A model generated the notes under the pieces. That model searched no databases. It was not told where the DNA came from and was given only the letters and a program-made list of their open reading frames with translations. From assembly GCA_024231975.1 (NCBI GenBank), contig JAAEQB010000064.1, positions 134,802 through 198,801 of the forward strand: a stretch of DNA of 64,000 nt, written 5' to 3'. This document shows positions 15,971 to 24,408 of the stretch, piece after piece. This stretch comes from Allobosea sp. (GTDB taxonomy: Bacteria > Pseudomonadota > Alphaproteobacteria > Rhizobiales > Beijerinckiaceae). How positions within the stretch are numbered: position 1 is the first letter of the stretch; every line of letters begins with the position of its first letter. The translations under genes were made by a program, and so were the position numbers.

Positions 15971-16681
15971 TCAGGTTTCGGCTTCACTGTTGGACGGCTT
16001 AGTGGCCTCTAGCTCGTCGTCGTTCGCTTCGATCCAATCTTCCAGCTTCGACATGAGCTTACCCCAAACATTGTTATACTCTTCCTCAAACGACTCCATG
16101 CACAGCTCGACCATCCCCAAATGATTGTCGCCGTACAGCTCCATCCACCTATTGGAGAAGTTTGTATCGTAAAGGTCGTGGTCGATCTTCGAGTATCCTA
16201 CGCATAGCCCTTCGTAGCTAGGGTGTGCACTTTCCGACAATCTAGCGTACATTTTCTCAATACCTGGATATCGTTTTTCACATTTGCTCAAAATTGTAAT
16301 AATATTGATCGACTCTGCTTTGGTTGATTTATTTTTCGATCCAACCGTTAGGCGCAACGTCTTGTCGCTGAATTTATGAAAGCCCAAATTTCCGTCTAAA
16401 ACTTGCCCCATCAACTGATTTAGGTAGATCAGCGTCGCGAGCGTTTCGAAGCCGCTCCGTAAAAGAATTCGCGCACCTAGGCCGTGCCCTTGCTGATGAA
16501 GAGCAACCGATTGCGTCAGCAGATCATGCAGCCGCCACAGCGCTGATTCATGTAGCATCCAGCAGCGAAACGGTGCTTTCCATTTGTAGGCGGTCGCATT
16601 GCGGGAAAACAGGCCGCCGAGCGGAATGCTCGCCATAAGCGCCGTCTTCCAGTTGGCGAGATTGATCTCCACGTCATGCAT
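15971..16681 (-). CDS. Hypothetical protein, AT-rich, probably acquired (possible DUF5677-like)
   Basis: 236-aa protein with no homologue I can name firmly. It is mainly helical, with ARILLRSGFETLATLIYLNQ and ARLSESAHPSYEGLCVG, a pattern like DUF5677-type proteins. The C terminus is acidic and lysine/glutamate-rich. Its codon use (AAA, ATT, TTT, TTA-type) and base composition are much AT-richer than every neighbour, especially over 16050-16450. It stands alone between the Bug gene and the DUF6282 operon. Horizontal acquisition is likely. Such cargo is often defence-related, but nothing here shows a catalytic motif. Confidence 0.65.
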   Translation of the reverse strand: MHDVEINLANWKTALMASIPLGGLFSRNATAYKWKAPFRCWMLHESALWRLHDLLTQSVALHQQGHGLGARILLRSGFETLATLIYLNQLMGQVLDGNLGFHKFSDKTLRLTVGSKNKSTKAESINIITILSKCEKRYPGIEKMYARLSESAHPSYEGLCVGYSKIDHDLYDTNFSNRWMELYGDNHLGMVELCMESFEEEYNNVWGKLMSKLEDWIEANDDELEATKPSNSEAET

Positions 16682-16859
16682 GGAGCAGAGCTAGCAGGGA
16701 TCATCGCGCCGGTCATCAACGCCGAAACGTACGAGATGCCGTACAACAGCCCGAAGGCACCCTTCGCCGAACCAGCCGGGGCGCGCCTGCACTGACTGCT
16801 GGCACTCGGGTCAGCAACGGGTAGAGAGCCGACTCTCCCGTCAGGCGTCTGGTCCTTTA

Positions 16860-17789
16860 TCAGGCTGCCTCCAACCCCAGCAACTCCGCTGCATGCCCGC
16901 CGGTCAGGCGCTTGATCTCGGCCTCGGTGAACTGCAGGTCGAGCAGGTGGCCGACGATCTCGCGATAGCCGTCGATCGGGCGCGGCGAGCCGGTGAGGCC
17001 GAGGTCGGAGCAGAGCACGGTGTTCTCGACGCCGGCGACTTCGATCACCCGGCGCAGCTCCGGCGGCTCGAACTTCTTCGACTTGCCCTCGACGAACATG
17101 CAGATCGAGTGCTCCATCACCGCGCCGAGGCCGACGAGGTCGCGGATTTCCGCATCGCTGCAATTGTTGACCATGTAGGTCGGGTGGTTGACCAGGAGCT
17201 TCCTGACGCCGCGTGCTTTCGCCTCCTCGAACACGGCGAAGAGTTCGGGCGTCGAGAGATGCCCGCCGGCGAGGATGATGTCGCCCGCCGCGATCAGGTC
17301 GAGGATCAGCTTGACGTCGTCGGTGAGCTTGCCGTCGGCACCGAACGGCGTCAGCGGGATCGGGTCGAGCATCTTCTGCGCGGTCTTCGGGAAGGTCTTC
17401 ACCGCCCCGGAGGCGAGCACGTCGATATGGTTCTTGGCCGAGAGCGTCGGCATCCAGACGATTTTGCCGCCGAGCTTGATGGCATGGTCGACCGCGTGCG
17501 GGTTGAAGCCGCCCGAGGCGTTGTTGAGCGCGATGCCCGAGAACAGCCTGACGCCGGTATCGGGCACCAGCTTCTCGAGCAGGATCGAATGGGCGGTGCC
17601 GAGGTAGAAATGATCCTTGTAGACGACGGCGCGGAATTTTGCCGCGGCGGCGTCCAGCATCGCCTCGTGATGGTCGAGGATGCGCGGCATCGCGGCCGGG
17701 CCGCTATGGCAATGCAGGTCGACGGCGCCGACCAAGAGCTCGGCGATCTGGCGGCTGCGGGCGTCGGCGGTCTGGGTGGTCAAGGTCAT
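16860..17789 (-). CDS. DUF6282 family protein, amidohydrolase-like
   Basis: 309-aa protein with metal-hydrolase-like motifs: DLHCHSGPA near the N terminus, YKDHFY, NHPTYMVNN and CSDLGLTG. These are arranged as in TIM-barrel amidohydrolases of the DUF6282 group. The reaction is unknown. ATG at 17789 gives a compact N terminus (TLTTQTADARSRQ); the ORF could begin 20 codons earlier. It is the last gene of a minus-strand operon after the aldolase and cupin genes, which suggests hydrolysis or decarboxylation within the same degradative route. Confidence 0.75.
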   Translation of the reverse strand: MTLTTQTADARSRQIAELLVGAVDLHCHSGPAAMPRILDHHEAMLDAAAAKFRAVVYKDHFYLGTAHSILLEKLVPDTGVRLFSGIALNNASGGFNPHAVDHAIKLGGKIVWMPTLSAKNHIDVLASGAVKTFPKTAQKMLDPIPLTPFGADGKLTDDVKLILDLIAAGDIILAGGHLSTPELFAVFEEAKARGVRKLLVNHPTYMVNNCSDAEIRDLVGLGAVMEHSICMFVEGKSKKFEPPELRRVIEVAGVENTVLCSDLGLTGSPRPIDGYREIVGHLLDLQFTEAEIKRLTGGHAAELLGLEAA

Positions 17790-17800
17790 GTCGCTGGCCC

Positions 17801-18718
17801 TCAAGCGGTTTCGCCGGGCATCGGATAATCCGCGGCGTTGATGACCCAACCGGGCTTCTGCGAGAAGTCGAGGCGGGGCGGCGAGAAGATGTCGATCATC
17901 TGGTTCAGCCCGGGCAGGACCGAGCGCGAGGTGTGGATCGAGGGCGGCGGGATCACGGTCAGAGACGGCGCCGCCATCAATTCGTGCTCGTCCTCGCGCC
18001 AGATCCGCATGTCGGGCGTCCAGGGCCAGCGGATGTCGTGGATATAGCCGCCATCGATCACGAGGGAGCCCTGCTCGAAATCGTCATGGTGATGCGGCGA
18101 GAGGGCGGTGACGTCGCGCAGGCCAAAGCGCGGGTCAAGCATGTTCACCATCAGCGTGGTGCAGCGGAAGATGCGGCCGAAACGGCCCTCGCCGCCGCCG
18201 GCGTCGAGGCTGTAGGCGCGGACCTTGAAGCCGCCCCGCGGCTCTGGCCAGGGCTCGAGCAGCGCGACATTGGCATGGGGCTGCGCATAGGAGGCGGCGT
18301 TGGAGCAGGCGGCCGCCAGATCGGCCGCGACGCTGGAGAAGATGCGGATGACGCGGCCGGCGCCCTTCAGCGTGATGCGCGACGCGCCCGGCGGCACGAA
18401 GACGATCGAGCCGCCCGCGACCTCCACCGTTTCGGGGCCGGCCGTGACCGTCGCGCCAAGCTCCTTCTCCGGCAGGATCAGGCAGTATTCGTCCGGCTGG
18501 GCCGCGCGCGCCAGTACAGCGCCTGCTTTCACGTCGGAATAGGCGGTGATGAAGTTCTGCCCGCGCGCCAGCCAGGTGCGCTCGTGCTCACCGGTCTGCT
18601 GCGGCTCTTCGGCATAGAAACGGGCATAGTCGGCGCCGGCATAGGCCTTGACCGGGGCGGCCTTCGCCGCTGCCGGAGCGGCGAGCTTCGAGCGCGGATC
18701 GCTGGAGGGATAGCTCAC
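17801..18718 (-). CDS. Cupin-domain protein, probable metal-dependent enzyme
   Basis: 305-aa protein with two cupin-like halves. The second half carries SPHHHDDFEQGSLVIDGGY and a later His (PSIHTSR), which resemble cupin metal ligands. The first half has VEVAGGSIVFVPPGASRI. GTG at 18718 follows AGGAGACCAGGACCC and leaves 13 bases after the aldolase stop; the longer ORF upstream is Pro/Arg-rich shadow sequence. The substrate is unknown. Its position between aldolase and DUF6282 genes, with an 11-base gap to the latter, makes it part of one pathway. Confidence 0.7.
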   Translation of the reverse strand: MSYPSSDPRSKLAAPAAAKAAPVKAYAGADYARFYAEEPQQTGEHERTWLARGQNFITAYSDVKAGAVLARAAQPDEYCLILPEKELGATVTAGPETVEVAGGSIVFVPPGASRITLKGAGRVIRIFSSVAADLAAACSNAASYAQPHANVALLEPWPEPRGGFKVRAYSLDAGGGEGRFGRIFRCTTLMVNMLDPRFGLRDVTALSPHHHDDFEQGSLVIDGGYIHDIRWPWTPDMRIWREDEHELMAAPSLTVIPPPSIHTSRSVLPGLNQMIDIFSPPRLDFSQKPGWVINAADYPMPGETA

Positions 18719-18731
18719 GGGTCCTGGTCTC

Positions 18732-19532
18732 CTATCGCGCGCCGGGGTTCTCGACCCGGCTCCTGGCTGTCTGCATCTGTCCCAGCGCCTCGCTCGCGGC
18801 CTTGCGCAGAAAACCCTGGTCGGAGGAGAGGATGAAGGCGCTGGCGCCACGCTCAGCGAACCCGGCGGATTCCTCGCCATTATCGGTCATCACGCAGACC
18901 GGTTTGCCGGCCTTCTTCGCGGCGTTGAGGATCCTATCGACGGCGTCGCGGACTTCGGGCGCATCGCGGGTCGGCGCGCCGAAGGCGACGGTGAGGTCGC
19001 CGCGGCCGATGAAGACGGCATCCAGCCCCTCGACCGCGAGGATCGCGTCGATCTCACCCAGCGCCGCTGGATCCTCTATCATCGCGATCGTCGCGACCGA
19101 TGCGTCGGCCGCATCGACGAGATCCCACATCTTGCTGCCGCCATAGCGGCCGGCGCGGGTGACGCCGGAGAAGCCGCGCTTGCCGCCGCGATAGCGGCAG
19201 GCGGCGACCAGCGCCTCAGCATCCGCGACGCTCGCGACATGCGGGGCGAGGATGCCGACCGCGCCGCAGTCGAGCGAAGCCTGGATCGCGTCGCTGGTGA
19301 GCGTCGGCACCCGCACGACCCCGGCGATGCCGGCGGCCCGCGCCGCGAGCAACACGAGATCGGTGGTGACGCGGTCGAAGGGGGCGTGCTCCTGGTCGAC
19401 GACGATGAAGTCGAAGCCGCTATTGCCGAGGATCTCGGTGGCATGCGGGCTCGGTGTCTTGACGAAGCTCCCCGCCAGGAAGGCGCCGCTGACGAGGCGC
19501 TGGCGGAAGCTGGACTGTGCGGATGTCTGCAT
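18732..19532 (-). CDS. HpcH/HpaI family aldolase
   Basis: 266-aa class II pyruvate aldolase of the HpcH/HpaI/citrate-lyase-beta family. FDFIVVDQEHAPFD, the metal-site ATIAMIEDP (Glu) and IGRGDLTVAFG (Asp) are the family hallmarks. Family members reversibly cleave 4-hydroxy-2-oxoacids to pyruvate plus an aldehyde. It is first in the minus-strand operon with the cupin and DUF6282 genes. A role in the last step of a sugar-acid or aromatic pathway is inferred; the exact substrate cannot be read. Confidence 0.88.
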   Translation of the reverse strand: MQTSAQSSFRQRLVSGAFLAGSFVKTPSPHATEILGNSGFDFIVVDQEHAPFDRVTTDLVLLAARAAGIAGVVRVPTLTSDAIQASLDCGAVGILAPHVASVADAEALVAACRYRGGKRGFSGVTRAGRYGGSKMWDLVDAADASVATIAMIEDPAALGEIDAILAVEGLDAVFIGRGDLTVAFGAPTRDAPEVRDAVDRILNAAKKAGKPVCVMTDNGEESAGFAERGASAFILSSDQGFLRKAASEALGQMQTARSRVENPGAR

Positions 19533-19718
19533 GGTCTGCCGTGCCGATGTCGATGACTGGATGATGGCACTCCCGCTCCCGGATATGGCCGGAAGTCCTG
19601 GCGTTTCACATCTCGAAATCAGCCGAGGCGCGCGCCCCCTGCGTCAGAAAGCCGTCAGGATCGCCCTGGGATCCGACGGGGAAACGTCGGATACGACACT
19701 CGGGGGGAGGGTATCCGA

Positions 19719-20729
19719 ATGAAGACACGCTTGTTGCTGATTGCCGGCCTGATGGCCGCCTGCGCCATGCCGGCCGCTGCCGGCACTTTGGAAACCGCAA
19801 GGGGCCGCGGCGAGATGATCTGCGGCGTCAGCCCGGGCGTCGCCGGCTTCTCGGTTCCGGACGAGGCCGGGCGCTGGGGCGGCTTCGATGTCGACATCTG
19901 CCGGTCTGTCGCAGCCGCGGTCTTCGGCGATGCCGGCAAGGTCCGCTACACCCCGCTCAGCCCGAAGGATCGCTTCGTCAGCCTGCAGAGCGGCGAGATC
20001 GACGTCCTCTCGCGCCAGGCGACCTGGACGCTGTCGCGCGACACCCAGATGGGCCTGCGCTATGTCGGCATCGGCTATTATGACGGCCAGGGCTTCATGG
20101 TGCGCAAGTCGCTGAACATCAAATCGGCGAAGGAACTCAACGGCGCCTCGGTCTGCGTGCCGACCGGCACGACCACCGAGCTCAACATCGCCGATTATTT
20201 CCGGGCCAACGGCATGAAGTTCGAGGGCGTCGCCTTCGAAGCCGGCGACCAGGTCGCCAAGGCCTTCGAATCCGGCCGCTGCGACGTCTTCAGCAACGAC
20301 GTCTCGGCGCTCTCGGCTTATCGGCTGAAGCTAGTCAACCCGACCGAATACGTGATCCTGCCGGAGCTGATCTCGAAGGAGCCGCTCGGCCCGGTGGTGC
20401 GTCAGGGCGACGAGACCTGGACCAGCATCGTGCGCTGGTCGCTCTATGCCATGCTCGTTGCCGAGGAGCTCGGCGTCACCTCCGCCAACGTCGAGGAGCA
20501 GAAGCGCACCGGCTCGCCCGAAGTGCAGCGCCTGCTCGGCGCCACCGGCAATCTCGGCGAGTCGATGAACCTCAAGCCGGACTGGGCGCTGCAGATCATC
20601 AAGCAGGTCGGCAATTACGGCGAGGTCTATGAGCGCAATGTCGGCGCGGGCTCGAAGCTCGGCATCGAGCGCGGCCTGAACAAGCTCTGGACGCAGGGCG
20701 GCCTGCAATACGCCCCGCCGGTGCGCTGA
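19719..20729 (+). CDS. Amino-acid ABC transporter substrate-binding protein (AapJ-like)
   Basis: 336-aa periplasmic binding protein with a Sec signal (LLLIAGLMAACAMPAAAG) and the family 3 features GEMICGVSPGVAGFS, GGFDVDICRSVAAAVFG and DRFVSLQSGEIDVLSRQATW. It resembles the general L-amino acid binding protein AapJ in length and C-terminal extension. The ribosome site GGGGGGAGGG precedes the ATG. No permease or ATPase gene follows; instead the stop overlaps the start of an Ldh-family dehydrogenase. It may supply an amino- or keto-acid to that enzyme, or borrow permeases encoded elsewhere. Confidence 0.88.
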   Translation: MKTRLLLIAGLMAACAMPAAAGTLETARGRGEMICGVSPGVAGFSVPDEAGRWGGFDVDICRSVAAAVFGDAGKVRYTPLSPKDRFVSLQSGEIDVLSRQATWTLSRDTQMGLRYVGIGYYDGQGFMVRKSLNIKSAKELNGASVCVPTGTTTELNIADYFRANGMKFEGVAFEAGDQVAKAFESGRCDVFSNDVSALSAYRLKLVNPTEYVILPELISKEPLGPVVRQGDETWTSIVRWSLYAMLVAEELGVTSANVEEQKRTGSPEVQRLLGATGNLGESMNLKPDWALQIIKQVGNYGEVYERNVGAGSKLGIERGLNKLWTQGGLQYAPPVR

Positions 20730-21787
20730 TGCCGATGTCGGGCCGCTATCCCGCCGAGGCGCTGAGCCGCTTCGCTGCCGCCTTGCTGGAGGCGGCCGGG
20801 ACACCGCCCGACAATGCCGCTTTGGTGGCCGAGGCCCTCGTCGATGCCGATATCGAGGGCCTGCCCTCGCATGGCCTGCTCCAGCTGCCGATGTATCTGG
20901 AGCGGATCGAGCGAGGCTCGGTCGATCCGGTCGCCAGGGGCGAGATCGTCGTCGATACCGGCGCGCGCCTGACGCTCGACGCCCAAAACGGGCTCGGCCA
21001 TGTCACGGCCGAGCGGGCCTGCGAGATCGCGATCGCGCGCGCCGCCGAGCATGGCGTCGCGGTCGTCGCCATCCGCAACGCCTTTCATTTCGGCGCGGCC
21101 GGGCGCTTCGCCCGCAGGATCGCGCTCGCCGGCAAGATCGGCATCGTCATGGCCAATACCCGCCCGATGCTGCCGGCGCCGGGCGGCGCCGAGGCGGTCG
21201 TCGGCAACAACCCGCTGGCGATCGCAGTGCCGACCGGGGGCGAGCCCATCGTGCTCGATCTCGCCATGAGCGCCGGCGCGATGGGCAAGGTCCGGCTGGC
21301 GGCGAGCAAGGGCGAGCCCATTCCCGAGGGTTGGGCCCAGACCGCCGATGGCCTGCCGACCCGCGACGCAGCCGAGGCGATCAAGGGCGTGCTCCTGCCC
21401 GCGGCGGGGGCGAAGGGATTTGGCCTTGCCATGATGGTCGATCTGCTCGCTGGCGGCTTGTCGTCCGGCGGGATCGGCGCCGAGGTGCAGCCGCTTTATG
21501 GCGATCTCTCCCGGCCCTATGGCAGCGCCAACCTCATCATGGCGATCGAGATCGAGGGGATGCGGCCCATTGCCGAATACGAGGCCGTCGCCGCTGGCTT
21601 CGCCGATCGCATCCGGCAGTCGAAGCCAGCTCCGGGCGCTGGTCCGACCCGGGTGCCGGGCGACCGCGCTGTAGACGCGCGAAAGCGTTTCGATGGGAGC
21701 TGCGCACTGGCCGCGGCGACGCTTGCGGCTTTGCATGACCAGGCCCGCCGCCTCGGCGTTGCGATCCCGGACAGTCTCGGCGGCTGA
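20729..21787 (+). CDS. Ldh family (malate/L-sulfolactate dehydrogenase-like) oxidoreductase
   Basis: 352-aa NAD(P)-dependent dehydrogenase of the LDH2/MDH2 fold. Recognisable parts are ADIEGLPSHGLLQLPMYLER, with its active-site His, AFHFGAAGRFA, NNPLAIAVP and AGAKGFGLAMMVDLLAGGL. Family members act on malate, lactate, sulfolactate, ureidoglycolate or delta-1-piperideine-2-carboxylate. The gene overlaps the binding-protein stop by one base. Because its partner is an amino-acid-type binding protein, a cyclic imino-acid or 2-oxo-acid substrate is a reasonable guess. Confidence 0.85.
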   Translation: MPMSGRYPAEALSRFAAALLEAAGTPPDNAALVAEALVDADIEGLPSHGLLQLPMYLERIERGSVDPVARGEIVVDTGARLTLDAQNGLGHVTAERACEIAIARAAEHGVAVVAIRNAFHFGAAGRFARRIALAGKIGIVMANTRPMLPAPGGAEAVVGNNPLAIAVPTGGEPIVLDLAMSAGAMGKVRLAASKGEPIPEGWAQTADGLPTRDAAEAIKGVLLPAAGAKGFGLAMMVDLLAGGLSSGGIGAEVQPLYGDLSRPYGSANLIMAIEIEGMRPIAEYEAVAAGFADRIRQSKPAPGAGPTRVPGDRAVDARKRFDGSCALAAATLAALHDQARRLGVAIPDSLGG

Positions 21788-21829
21788 AGCTGATGCGGGA
21801 TCGTCGCGGGCGAGTGTCAGCTTGCCAAA

Positions 21830-21860
21830 TTGATATGCAAAACTGATTCTCGTATATCAA
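21830..21860. promoter_or_regulatory. Inverted repeat in AT-rich promoter region of the SDR gene
   Basis: TTGATAT (21830-21836) and ATATCAA (21854-21860) are a perfect inverted repeat with 17 bases between, inside a locally AT-rich stretch 50 bases before the SDR gene. It has the shape of a repressor or activator site over the promoter. No regulator gene is adjacent. Confidence 0.4.
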
Positions 21861-21909
21861 ACGACGTTCATCGGCATCTGGCCGATCGCCGTGAGGAGAA
21901 GGCTGCACC

Positions 21910-22695
21910 ATGCCATCGCAATCATCCCGTGCTCCAGCCCTTTCCGGCAAGGTAGCGATCGTCACCGGCGGCGGCACCGGCATCGGCTTGGCGATCGCCC
22001 GGATGTTCGTCGACGAGGGCGCGCAGGTGGTGATCGCCGGCCGCTCCCAGGCCTCGCTCGACAAGGCCGCCGCTGGGATCGGCGCGCACGCCATCGCCGC
22101 CGACGTTTCGCAGGAGGCTGATGCCAGCCGGCTCGCCCGGGAGACGGCGGCGCGCCTCGGCGGCATCGACATCCTCGTCAACAATGCCGGGGTGACCGGG
22201 CAGGTCGCCAATGCCGAGGACCTCGACATCGCCCAATGGGACGAGACCATGGCGATCAACATCCGCGGCACGATCCTCTGCATCAAGCATTGCGTGCCGC
22301 TGATGCGGGCCCGCGGCGGCGGTTCGATCATCAACATGTCGTCGCTGATGGGCCTGCGCGGCTATCCGATGCGCAGCGCCTATACCGCGACGAAATTCGC
22401 GGTGATCGGCATCACCGAGGCCGTCGCGCAGGAGGTTGGCATCCACGGCATCCGGGTCAATGCGCTCTGCCCGGGCGCGGTCAATGGTGAGCTGATGCAG
22501 CGCGTCATTGCCGCCCGCGCCGCCAAGGAGAACCGCCCGGCGGAGGAGATCGTCCGGGTGAACTACACCGACAAGGCGGCGCTGAAGCGCTGGGTCGAGC
22601 CGGAGGAGGTGGCGCGCGCCGCTTTGTTCCTGGCGAGCGACCAGTCCTCCTCGATCACCTCCGAGCGCATCAGGGTCGACGCCGGCCGGATGTGA
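21910..22695 (+). CDS. SDR family oxidoreductase
   Basis: 261-aa classical short-chain dehydrogenase. The cofactor motif is TGGGTGIG (19-26), followed by NNAG (91-94). The catalytic residues are a Ser in NMSSLMG and the YxxxK pair Tyr158/Lys162 in SAYTATKFAV. The length is typical. It is preceded by GAGGAGAAGG and appears monocistronic, with its own AT-rich promoter region. The substrate cannot be predicted. Confidence 0.9.
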   Translation: MPSQSSRAPALSGKVAIVTGGGTGIGLAIARMFVDEGAQVVIAGRSQASLDKAAAGIGAHAIAADVSQEADASRLARETAARLGGIDILVNNAGVTGQVANAEDLDIAQWDETMAINIRGTILCIKHCVPLMRARGGGSIINMSSLMGLRGYPMRSAYTATKFAVIGITEAVAQEVGIHGIRVNALCPGAVNGELMQRVIAARAAKENRPAEEIVRVNYTDKAALKRWVEPEEVARAALFLASDQSSSITSERIRVDAGRM

Positions 22696-22713
22696 TCCGG
22701 CAGGGCTGGGGGC

Positions 22714-24234
22714 TCATGCCGCCCGGCTGCGCTGCGCGAGGGGTATGGCGGACGGCCTGCGATCGTCTTGCGTGCGGAAGCTGGACACGAGCTGGCTGAG
22801 CCGCTCGATCTGCGTCAGCAGCATGCGTGCCGAGGTCGCGCTCTGCTCTGCCAGCACCGAATTCCGCTGGGTGATCTCGTCCATATGGCTGACGGCCTGG
22901 CTCATCTCCTCGATGCCGCTGGCCTGCTCGCCCGCGGCGGCCGCGATCTCGCCGACCGTCGTCGAGACGCGGCCGGACGCGCTGACGATCTGCTCCAGCG
23001 TGTCGCCCGCGAGCCTGACCAGCCGCACGCCTTCGGTCACCTCGGTGCCGGAGGTGCCGATCAGGCCGGTGATGTCCTTGGCGGCCTCGGCCGAGCGTTG
23101 CGCGAGGGCACGGACCTCGGCGGCGACGACGGCAAAGCCGCGTCCAGCATCGCCGGCGCGTGCCGCCTCGACGGCCGCGTTCAGTGCCAGGAGGTTGGTC
23201 TGGAAGGCGATGCCGTCGATCACGCCGGTGATCTCGGAGATCTTCTTCGAGGCGTCTTCGATCCGGGCCATCGCCGCGATCGCTTCCTGGATGATGCCTC
23301 CGCCGGTGCGCGCGACCGCTGTCGCTTCGTCGGCGAGCGCGGTCGAGGCGCGCGAGGCCTGGGCCGAGCTCTTCACGGAAGCGGCGAGCTCCTCGGTTGT
23401 CGCCGCGGTCTGCTCGAGGGCCGAGGCCTGCTCCTCGGTGCGCTCCGACAGATCGGCCGCGCCGTCGCTGATCTCCTGCGAGGAGGCGGCGATGGCGGTC
23501 GAGCTGGTCTTGATCGTGGCGATCATCTCTCCCAGCCGTGCCATGGCGTCGTTGAAATGGGTGCCGATCAGCGCGTACTCGGCCGGCATGTCCTGTGTGA
23601 TGCGGAAGGTGAGATCGCCGCTCGCCAGGGCCGCCATGCCCTCGCTGACCAGGGCGACAGCCTTGTCGCGCTCCGCCGCCTTGGCCTGCTCGCTGGCGCG
23701 CGCCTCGGCTTCCGCCTTCAGGCGGGCCGCTTCCGAAGCTTCGAGATAGACCGAGATGGCGTAGTCCATGTCGAGCAGGCAGGCCTTGACGATCGCGGCG
23801 ATCTCCCCAGCCCGCTCATTCGCCCCCGGCAGCTTGGAGCCGAAGCGGCTCTTCGGCCAGCGCGCTTCCAGGACCTTGCCGATCAATTGCGAAAGCAGCA
23901 GTGCATAGCCGCCGATATACCAGCGAGGCTCCAGTCCGATCCGGGCATGGACCTGCCCGACGCGGGTGACGGCGGCGACATAGTCCTGGTCGAATTGTCC
24001 CTTGGCGATCCCTGCCCAATGCGAGACCTGCCGTGTCTTGGCGCCACCGAGCTGCGCCTCGCTGCGGAAGAGGGCCATCGTCTCCGGAAAGGCCCTGATC
24101 TGCGCGTAGAACGCGTCGAGCGCGCCCGGAAGCGCAGCCACGATCGTCGTCTCGACATCGCGGATCCGTTGCCGCGCCGCTCCGTCGAGCTGCAGGAACT
24201 CGAGCCGCCGGGTGAGATCGTCGGACGCACACAT
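22714..24234 (-). CDS. Globin-coupled methyl-accepting chemotaxis protein (soluble aerotaxis-type sensor)
   Basis: 506-aa chemoreceptor with no membrane segments. Residues about 10-165 form a protoglobin domain with the proximal-haem His in VHARIGLEPRWYIGGY (His96). A helical linker and HAMP-like segment (SGDLTFRITQDMPAEY) follow. The C-terminal signalling domain ends in the hairpin FQTNLLALNAAVEAARAG. By analogy with HemAT it should bind O2 through haem and signal to CheA. ATG at 24234 is chosen over an upstream TTG because GAGAAGAAG precedes it. The gene is convergent with the SDR gene. No che genes are in the window. Confidence 0.88.
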   Translation of the reverse strand: MCASDDLTRRLEFLQLDGAARQRIRDVETTIVAALPGALDAFYAQIRAFPETMALFRSEAQLGGAKTRQVSHWAGIAKGQFDQDYVAAVTRVGQVHARIGLEPRWYIGGYALLLSQLIGKVLEARWPKSRFGSKLPGANERAGEIAAIVKACLLDMDYAISVYLEASEAARLKAEAEARASEQAKAAERDKAVALVSEGMAALASGDLTFRITQDMPAEYALIGTHFNDAMARLGEMIATIKTSSTAIAASSQEISDGAADLSERTEEQASALEQTAATTEELAASVKSSAQASRASTALADEATAVARTGGGIIQEAIAAMARIEDASKKISEITGVIDGIAFQTNLLALNAAVEAARAGDAGRGFAVVAAEVRALAQRSAEAAKDITGLIGTSGTEVTEGVRLVRLAGDTLEQIVSASGRVSTTVGEIAAAAGEQASGIEEMSQAVSHMDEITQRNSVLAEQSATSARMLLTQIERLSQLVSSFRTQDDRRPSAIPLAQRSRAA

Positions 24235-24408
24235 GGCTTCTTCTCTCAACGCATCGCCGCTCTGGGCGCAGATTCCGTTGGAGAAGCTCTGGAGCAGGCA
24301 TGATTAACGATTCATGCCGGTGGACAGGTCGGTCGGAGATTCAGAAGGGCGCACAGCCCCGAAATTGATCTGCATCAACCCGGAGCGGATCGCGTGGCGC
24401 GGCGCAGC

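Noticed and set aside
16676..16795. 39-codon plus-strand frame (HGAELAGIIAPVINAETYEM) overlapping the start of the AT-rich gene
   Set aside because: It could be the remnant 3' end of an older gene, but I recognise no family and it has no ribosome site.
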